NCBI GenBank assembly: GCA_021159525.1
Contig: JAGHEC010000007.1
Location: 1-8,545 of the forward strand
Source: Deltaproteobacteria bacterium
GTDB lineage: Bacteria; Desulfobacterota; DSM-4660; Desulfatiglandales; Desulfatiglandaceae
DNA length: 8,545 nucleotides
Reading direction: 5' to 3'
Shown: piece by piece, positions 1 through 3,580 of the stretch
Numbering within the stretch: the stretch's first letter is position 1
How the letters are laid out: every line of letters starts with the position of its first letter
Made by a program: the position numbers and the translations under genes
The notes under the pieces: model-generated
Told to the model about the DNA's origin: nothing
The model's input: only the letters and a program-made list of their open reading frames with translations
Database searches by the model: none

Positions 1-72
1 ATCGAGGCCTGCAACGAGGCCCGGCCCCAGGTGACCATGGTTTTTACCGGACAACGGGCATTCAAGCATTAA
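1..72 (+). CDS. C-terminal end of an unidentified protein (partial)
   Basis: An open frame enters the window at base 1 and runs 23 codons to a TAA at 70-72. The visible tail reads as a short helix-like stretch (IEACNEAR) followed by a strand-like VTMVFTG and a basic end (QRAFKH). It lies 35 bp upstream of efp on the same strand with no terminator between them, so it is probably co-transcribed with efp and epmA. I do not recognise the family from so short a tail. In some bacteria the lysine 2,3-aminomutase gene epmB neighbours efp and epmA, but nothing in these 23 residues shows that this is epmB. Confidence 0.5.
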   Translation: MEACNEARPQVTMVFTGQRAFKH

Positions 73-94
73 ACCTTTGTTGGAACGATTGAAC

Positions 95-98
95 GGAG
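95..98 (+). promoter_or_regulatory. Ribosome-binding site of efp
   Basis: GGAG lies nine bases before the ATG at 108. It supports that start, which also gives the normal EF-P N-terminus. No promoter is evident in the 35 bp between the preceding stop codon and efp. Confidence 0.6.
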
Positions 99-107
99 AA
101 CCCAAGG

Positions 108-671
108 ATGTATACTGCCAGTGACCTAAGAAAGGGCCTCAAGATACAGATCGACGGCGAGCCGTACATTGTCACGGAGTTCCAATTCGTCAAGCCCGGC
201 AAGGGCCAGGCCCTATATCGATGTAAATTGAAGAATATGATTACCGGGGTCATTATCGACCCCACTTACCGATCAGGCGATACCTTTGAACCGGCCGATC
301 TGAGCGAACGCCGTATGCAGTATCTCTACAACCAGGAAAACGAGTACTGGTTCATGGATGTGGAGAATTATGAACAGTCGGTCCTTACTGAGGAGCAGGT
401 GGGTGACGCCAAGAACTACCTGACGGATAATCTGGAGGTGGACATCCTCTTTTTCGGGGATCGTCCCATCGGGATCACCCTTCCCAACTTTGTCAATTTG
501 ACCGTTGCCAGGGCAGACCCCTGGGCCAAAGGGGATTCAGTGGCAGGCGACACCAAGCCCGTTACACTGGAGACCGGATACGTGCTCAGGGTGCCCCCCT
601 TTATCGAGGAGGGGGGCAAGATCGCCGTGGATACCCGGACCGGCGAGTATGTCACCCGGGTCAAGGAATGA
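108..671 (+). CDS. efp: Translation elongation factor P
   Basis: EF-P is a cytoplasmic, tRNA-shaped factor that binds between the ribosomal P and E sites and speeds peptide-bond formation at polyproline stretches. The 187 residues match the usual bacterial length. The N-terminal KOW-like domain (about 1-62) carries the modification loop KPGKGQA, in which Lys32 is the residue that EpmA beta-lysylates in other bacteria. Two OB-fold domains follow. The family signature is intact at about 150-169: K-P-V, then G157, VPPF at 162-165, and G169. The C-terminus (TRTGEYVTRVKE) is typical. The next gene is epmA, overlapping the end of efp, so the factor and its modifier are probably made together. A lysine in the loop, with epmA adjacent, points to the beta-lysine branch rather than the rhamnosyl-arginine (EarP) or 5-aminopentanol branches. 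Confidence 0.97.
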   Translation: MYTASDLRKGLKIQIDGEPYIVTEFQFVKPGKGQALYRCKLKNMITGVIIDPTYRSGDTFEPADLSERRMQYLYNQENEYWFMDVENYEQSVLTEEQVGDAKNYLTDNLEVDILFFGDRPIGITLPNFVNLTVARADPWAKGDSVAGDTKPVTLETGYVLRVPPFIEEGGKIAVDTRTGEYVTRVKE

Positions 672-1638
672 TTCGCGCCCCCATGAGCCTACGGGTCCGG
701 CGGAACGGAAAAGCAATCTCCGCCTCCGCGGGCGCCTGGTCCAGTCCCTCAGGGAATTTTTTATCGGGCGGCGCTATGTGGAGATAGAAACGCCCTGTCT
801 CATATCCGCCCCGGCCCCGGAGCGATATATCGATGTTATCCCTGCAAACGGTCGCTGTCTCCATCCCTCCCCTGAATTGTGCATGAAGCGCCTCCTGTCA
901 GCCGGTTTTTCCAGGATATTTCAGATCTGCAAATGTTTCCGCAAGGGGGAGCGGGGGGATTTGCACCTCCCCGAGTTCACCCTCTTGGAGTGGTACCGGA
1001 CCGGGATCGACTACCAGGACCTCATGGAGGAGTGCGAGGCATTGATCTGCTTTGCAGCCCAATCCCTGGGGAAGGGAGAAAGGATCCTGTATCTTGGGAA
1101 AACCATCGACCTTTGTCGACCCTGGGACCGGATCTCCGTGAAAGAGGCCTTTGAGCGATATGCCTCCGTTACCATGGACCAAGCACTCTCGAGCGGATCT
1201 TTCGACCAGGTGCTGGTGGAGGAGATTGAGGCCCACCTGGGCGCGACCCGGCCGGTCTTTCTCTATGATTACCCGGCCCCCCTCGCTGCCCTGGCAAGGG
1301 TCAACCCGAAAGACCCCACCGTGGCGGAAAGGTTTGAGATCTACCTGGCCGGGATGGAGATCGCCAATGGGTTTTCCGAATTGAACGATCCCCGGGAGCA
1401 AAGGGCCAGGTTTGAAAAAGAGCAACAGGAGCGCCTTGCCGCAGGCAAAGCGACCTATCCGCTCCCGGAACGATTTCTGGAATCCCTGGCTGATATGCCG
1501 GAGGCCGCGGGGATCGCCCTTGGCGTGGACCGCCTGGCCATGTTCTTCTGCAACGCTGGCCGCATTGATGACGTGGTTTCGTTTACGCCGGAAGAGACCC
1601 GGGAGGACTTGCTTGATCAAAAAGCCGGTTTGCGGTAA
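649..1638 (+). CDS. epmA: EF-P--(R)-beta-lysine ligase (EpmA/GenX/PoxA family)
   Basis: EpmA is a truncated class II lysyl-tRNA synthetase paralogue lacking the anticodon-binding domain. It activates (R)-beta-lysine with ATP and transfers it to the conserved lysine of EF-P. From the ATG at 649 the product is 329 aa, close to the 325 aa of the E. coli enzyme. Motif 1 lies at about 37-49 (FFIGRRYVEIETP). Before motif 2 is the SPELCMKRLL segment (74-83). Motif 2 is FRKGERGD followed by LPEFTLLEWYR (97-117), and motif 3 is GIALGVDRLAMFF (288-300, Arg295). ANGFSELNDPREQ, between motifs 2 and 3, matches the lysine-pocket region. An in-frame ATG at 505 would add 48 residues unlike the family, encoded entirely within efp, so 649 is the better start. 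It overlaps efp by 23 bases with no strong Shine-Dalgarno, which suggests translational coupling. EpmB, which makes beta-lysine, is not visible in the window. Confidence 0.93.
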   Translation: MSPGSRNDSRPHEPTGPAERKSNLRLRGRLVQSLREFFIGRRYVEIETPCLISAPAPERYIDVIPANGRCLHPSPELCMKRLLSAGFSRIFQICKCFRKGERGDLHLPEFTLLEWYRTGIDYQDLMEECEALICFAAQSLGKGERILYLGKTIDLCRPWDRISVKEAFERYASVTMDQALSSGSFDQVLVEEIEAHLGATRPVFLYDYPAPLAALARVNPKDPTVAERFEIYLAGMEIANGFSELNDPREQRARFEKEQQERLAAGKATYPLPERFLESLADMPEAAGIALGVDRLAMFFCNAGRIDDVVSFTPEETREDLLDQKAGLR

Positions 1639-1713
1639 TAATCCGTATCACGGCATGCAGCAGGAGACCCGGCGAACGCATGTCCCGTTACGCTGAGGCG
1701 GAAAACCATCTAA

Positions 1714-1745
1714 CCTTGAACCCATTAAGCTTGAACTCTGAACTT
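1714..1745 (+). repeat. Short TTGAAC-type repeats ahead of the J-domain gene
   Basis: TTGAAC occurs at 1716-1721 and 1731-1736, with a degenerate copy (TGAAC) at 1739-1743. They lie in the 115 bp between epmA and the J-domain gene. That interval has no clear rho-independent terminator and no convincing promoter. The units are short and irregularly spaced, so this may be low-complexity intergenic sequence or a weak binding site. Confidence 0.35.
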
Positions 1746-1753
1746 TGTCGTCC

Positions 1754-2500
1754 ATGAAAACCGGAAGCGCACAGGCAGTTGCCAAAGGAACGGCCAGGAA
1801 CCGCACCCGGGCCAAAGAGAAAAGATGCCTGGCCTGCGGCAAACCCAACATCGATGCCCGCAGGCGGTACTGCTGTCCGGAGTGCAGGGACTATATCCTT
1901 TGGGTCCTTTCCCTTTCCAAGGGCCTTTTAAGGGCAATCAACGCCAGGTATGCGGCCTTTTCCTTTACAGACGACCGGGTTATTCTGGACGTGTTTCCGG
2001 TGTGGTCCAAGCATGTCTCCCGCTTCATGGTTCAACGCATGGAGGGAAACAAGCCTGCCGAAGACCTGAAAAACCTGGTGTTGCAGTTTGGACAGGAATG
2101 GCACAGCATCGTCAACAGCAACGGGTCCCGGAGCTACGCCTCCCTGTGCCTAATCAACCAAAATCACAGCGCGAACATCCATCCCAGCAGCATCCGTCCT
2201 CCCCGGAAATCCTTTCCCAGGCTGACGCGTTACGAAACAAGGTGCCTGGATTTGTTGAAACTGGATAGGGCCGACCTGGCTTCCGTAGGCTGCGCGGCCA
2301 AGATCAAATCGGCCTACAAACGCATGGCCAAGATCCACCATCCGGATGTGGGGGGGGACGAGGAGGCATTCAAGAGGCTGAATGACGCGCATGAACAGAT
2401 GTTGTCGTGGGCGGAAAACCCCCATTTTACCTGCAGGAAGGCCCTGCCGGGGTGCTGGTCGTACGACGGAGCCACCAGCCGCTGGTCTCCTCCCCTTTAG
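1754..2500 (+). CDS. J-domain protein with N-terminal four-cysteine zinc-ribbon-like motif
   Basis: The product is 248 aa from the ATG at 1754. A TTG at 1745 in the same frame would add three residues; a stop at 1739 rules out anything longer. Neither start has a good Shine-Dalgarno. After a basic N-terminus (about 1-24), C25-x2-C28 and C41-x2-C44, with an extra C40, form a probable zinc ribbon. Residues 50-150 match no domain I know. The C-terminus holds a J domain at about 155-218: helix II reads KIKSAYKRMAKIHH, the essential HPD is at 196-198, and EEAFKRLNDAHEQML is helix III. J domains recruit and stimulate Hsp70 (DnaK), so this is probably a specialised co-chaperone. It lacks the Gly/Phe-rich linker and four-repeat zinc domain of true DnaJ, and its J domain is at the C-terminus rather than the N-terminus. 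Two further cysteines (C227, C234) follow it. No signal peptide or membrane segment is evident. Its clients are unknown. Confidence 0.85.
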   Translation: MKTGSAQAVAKGTARNRTRAKEKRCLACGKPNIDARRRYCCPECRDYILWVLSLSKGLLRAINARYAAFSFTDDRVILDVFPVWSKHVSRFMVQRMEGNKPAEDLKNLVLQFGQEWHSIVNSNGSRSYASLCLINQNHSANIHPSSIRPPRKSFPRLTRYETRCLDLLKLDRADLASVGCAAKIKSAYKRMAKIHHPDVGGDEEAFKRLNDAHEQMLSWAENPHFTCRKALPGCWSYDGATSRWSPPL

Positions 2501-2521
2501 CGGCCGGAGGCCCTGCCGGGG
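2439..2521 (+). repeat. Pair of 14-bp direct repeats at the end of the J-domain gene
   Basis: AGGCCCTGCCGGGG occurs at 2439-2452, inside the coding end of the J-domain gene, and again at 2508-2521, just after its stop. Between them, at about 2469-2487, GGAG-cc-ACCAG-CCG-CTGGT-CTCC can form a stem with a two-base bulge. It is followed by only a short pyrimidine run, so it is at best a weak terminator. Confidence 0.4.
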
Positions 2522-2550
2522 CAGATAAGACCATTTCTTCTTAACGTCGG

Positions 2551-2557
2551 GAGGTGA
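2551..2557 (+). promoter_or_regulatory. Strong Shine-Dalgarno ahead of a 33-codon ORF
   Basis: GAGGTGA, within GGGAGGTGA at 2549-2557, is an almost perfect anti-16S match two bases before the ATG at 2560. The core GGAGG lies about five bases from the start codon. It is one of the best ribosome-binding sites in the window and is the main reason to believe the tiny ORF is translated. Confidence 0.6.
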
Positions 2558-2559
2558 CC

Positions 2560-2661
2560 ATGAAAGGTAAAGGACTCCTATATGGCATCGCGATCCTCGG
2601 ATCGAAGGGCGCCATATCCGGCGCCCTTGTTGTCAAGGAGAAGCTCCCATGCCTAAGTTGA
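2560..2661 (+). CDS. 33-aa small protein or leader peptide upstream of the DUF2889 gene
   Basis: The frame runs from the ATG at 2560 to a TGA at 2659-2661 and encodes 33 residues starting MKGKGLLYGIAILG. It has a basic N-terminus, a glycine-rich, moderately hydrophobic middle (about 5-25, interrupted by Lys16) and a short KEKLP end with one cysteine. Its stop overlaps the start of the DUF2889 gene (ATG at 2649) by 13 bases in a different frame, a layout typical of translational coupling. Two readings are possible. It may be a small membrane-associated protein, or a leader peptide whose translation controls the next gene, since its coding sequence contains competing hairpins (2580-2638). I do not recognise a family. 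The strong Shine-Dalgarno and the overlap favour real translation; the short length keeps confidence modest. Confidence 0.5.
   Translation: MKGKGLLYGIAILGSKGAISGALVVKEKLPCLS
2580..2640 (+). promoter_or_regulatory. Candidate attenuator: mutually exclusive hairpins over the DUF2889 ribosome-binding site
   Basis: Four perfect inverted repeats are visible. ATATGGC (2580-2586) pairs with GCCATAT (2611-2617). CGATCC/GGATCG (2591-2604) forms a small hairpin nested inside that pairing. AAGGGCGCC (2605-2613) pairs with GGCGCCCTT (2620-2628) around a six-base loop. CCTTG (2625-2629) pairs with CAAGG (2634-2638), which covers part of AAGGAG (2635-2640), the Shine-Dalgarno of the gene at 2649. The third pairing excludes both the first and the fourth, so the RNA could switch between a form with the ribosome-binding site exposed and one with it masked. 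No T-run follows, so any control would act on translation initiation, not termination. The function is inferred from pairing alone. Confidence 0.4.
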
Positions 2662-3233
2662 AAGACCTTATCAAGGAATCGCCGGTGCATGAGCGGAGGA
2701 TAGAGGTGCGCACCTATCCCCTTGATAACGGCCAATTGATTGTCGAGGGCTGGCTTATAGACGATCGGCTGATTCAGGGATACCACTGGAATGGCAAACC
2801 GCGTGAGCCTGGCCCGGTACACCGGATGTGTGTCCGGATGCTGATTGCCGGCTGGCCTGTCACCATCCTGGATGCAGAGGCGGAACTGCCCCACGCGCCT
2901 CATGAACTCTGTCCCATCACCCTCGACAGCGTAAAAAAGATTATCGGGCTTGAGATTGCCTCGGGATACAGCCGAAACGTAGCCCGTCTCATCGGCGGGG
3001 TCCGGGGGTGCAATCACCTGACCCATCTGATCCTCGTTATGGGCACGGCTGCCCTCCACGGGTACTGGACCCATGTCTCCAGAAAACGCCGGCCCATCCC
3101 CCGTTCCCTGGACGAATTCATGGGGCTTTCCAGTCTCGTCAACAGCTGTATGCTCTGGGGAGAGGATGGTCCCATCATGCAGGAAATCAAGACAGTCTTA
3201 AAAGAGAATCCGGACAAGGCGGATCCGGGGTAA
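2649..3233 (+). CDS. DUF2889 family protein of unknown function
   Basis: The product is 194 aa, starting at an ATG eight bases after AAGGAG (2635-2640). It shows the conserved pattern of the DUF2889 family: HERRIEVRTYPLDNG and VEGWLIDDR near the N-terminus (14-40), GPVHRMCVRM (55-64), DAEAELPHAPHELCP (75-89), GLEIASGY (100-107) and LIGGVRGCNHLTHL (114-127). Conserved polar residues include His58, Cys88, Cys121 and His123, which could suggest metal or substrate binding, though this is inference only. No signal peptide or membrane span is evident, so it is probably cytoplasmic. The family has no established biochemical role that I know of. Its closest partner here is the overlapping 33-codon ORF, with which it is probably translationally coupled. 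The larger operon downstream has its own promoter and is separated by about 350 bp, so context gives little further clue. Confidence 0.85.
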   Translation: MPKLKDLIKESPVHERRIEVRTYPLDNGQLIVEGWLIDDRLIQGYHWNGKPREPGPVHRMCVRMLIAGWPVTILDAEAELPHAPHELCPITLDSVKKIIGLEIASGYSRNVARLIGGVRGCNHLTHLILVMGTAALHGYWTHVSRKRRPIPRSLDEFMGLSSLVNSCMLWGEDGPIMQEIKTVLKENPDKADPG

Positions 3234-3461
3234 CCATACCAAATCCCCGGACAGGTCTGGATCTTGTGCGATTCAACCCGTCAACAGGGATGGGGAGACG
3301 GCGCCAAGATCGGTCAGGATGGTCCGTCGATCCGCGCTGCGGCCTTGCGGACCGAAACCTTTTTGCGTCCGGCGCATGATTGGTATAAAAGGCGCAGTCC
3401 GCCCAGGCCCCGTGGAAAGGGCCGGAGGGGGCGACTGCCGTGCGTCAGAGCCCGTTTCGCC
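3234..3461. other. Intergenic region without a convincing gene
   Basis: Frames open across this stretch but have no good ribosome-binding site and no family-like sequence. GGTCCG (3321-3326) pairs with CGGACC (3348-3353) around a small CCGC/GCGG stem, followed seven bases later by five T residues (3360-3364). This could be a poor terminator for the DUF2889 transcript. A stronger imperfect hairpin lies at 3394-3438. I see no RNA gene, transposon end or CRISPR repeat. Confidence 0.5.
3394..3438. other. 45-nt imperfect GC-rich hairpin just upstream of the promoter
   Basis: GCAGTC (3394-3399) pairs with GACTGC (3433-3438). After a single bulged C, GCCC (3401-3404) pairs with GGGC (3429-3432), and inside an asymmetric loop GGCCC (3406-3410) pairs with GGGCC (3419-3423). 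On the plus strand no T-run follows. On the minus strand the stem would be followed by TTTTATA. It is 23 bp upstream of the -35 box, so it may insulate the operon from upstream transcription or be a remnant REP-like element. Confidence 0.4.
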
Positions 3462-3491
3462 TTGACATCCTTTGTAACCATTGGGTATAGT
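3462..3491 (+). promoter_or_regulatory. Sigma-70-type promoter of the oxidoreductase-dehydratase operon
   Basis: A perfect -35 box TTGACA (3462-3467) and a near-consensus -10 box TATAGT (3486-3491) are separated by 18 bp. Transcription would start near 3498, giving a leader of about 83 nt before the ATG at 3581. The close match to consensus suggests strong basal transcription. In the leader, CCTGTT (3542-3547) can pair with AACAGG (3565-3570), which overlaps the Shine-Dalgarno. Whether this has a regulatory effect is unknown. Confidence 0.75.
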
Positions 3492-3567
3492 CATTTTGTA
3501 GCTAAAAAATAGCCATATTCAGGCAATGATCTTTGGACAGCCCTGTTATTTTCCATTTTGCCGGAAC

Positions 3568-3574
3568 AGGAGGT
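3568..3574 (+). promoter_or_regulatory. Ribosome-binding site deciding the start at 3581
   Basis: AGGAGGT is a full Shine-Dalgarno match six bases before the ATG at 3581. The same frame is open back to a TTG at 3533, but that codon has no comparable site, and the extra 16 residues are unlike the family. Confidence 0.8.
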
Positions 3575-3580
3575 CAACAC

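Noticed and set aside
505..648. Upstream extension of epmA from the ATG at 505
   Set aside because: The extra 48 residues come from reading efp in another frame and resemble no EpmA N-terminus. The start at 649 gives the family length.
898..1620. 240-codon open frame on the minus strand
   Set aside because: It is antisense to epmA, which has all three class II synthetase motifs. The antisense product resembles no family.
2605..2633. AAGGGCGCC/GGCGCCCTT hairpin as a rho-independent terminator
   Set aside because: The stem is strong, but it is followed by GTTGTCAAGG rather than a T-run, and it sits 20 bases before a start codon within a translated frame.
3008..3512. Two overlapping plus-strand frames (3008-3379 and 3264-3512)
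   Set aside because: The first is mostly an alternative frame of the DUF2889 gene. The second has no ribosome-binding site, low-complexity basic composition, and runs through the promoter at 3462-3491.
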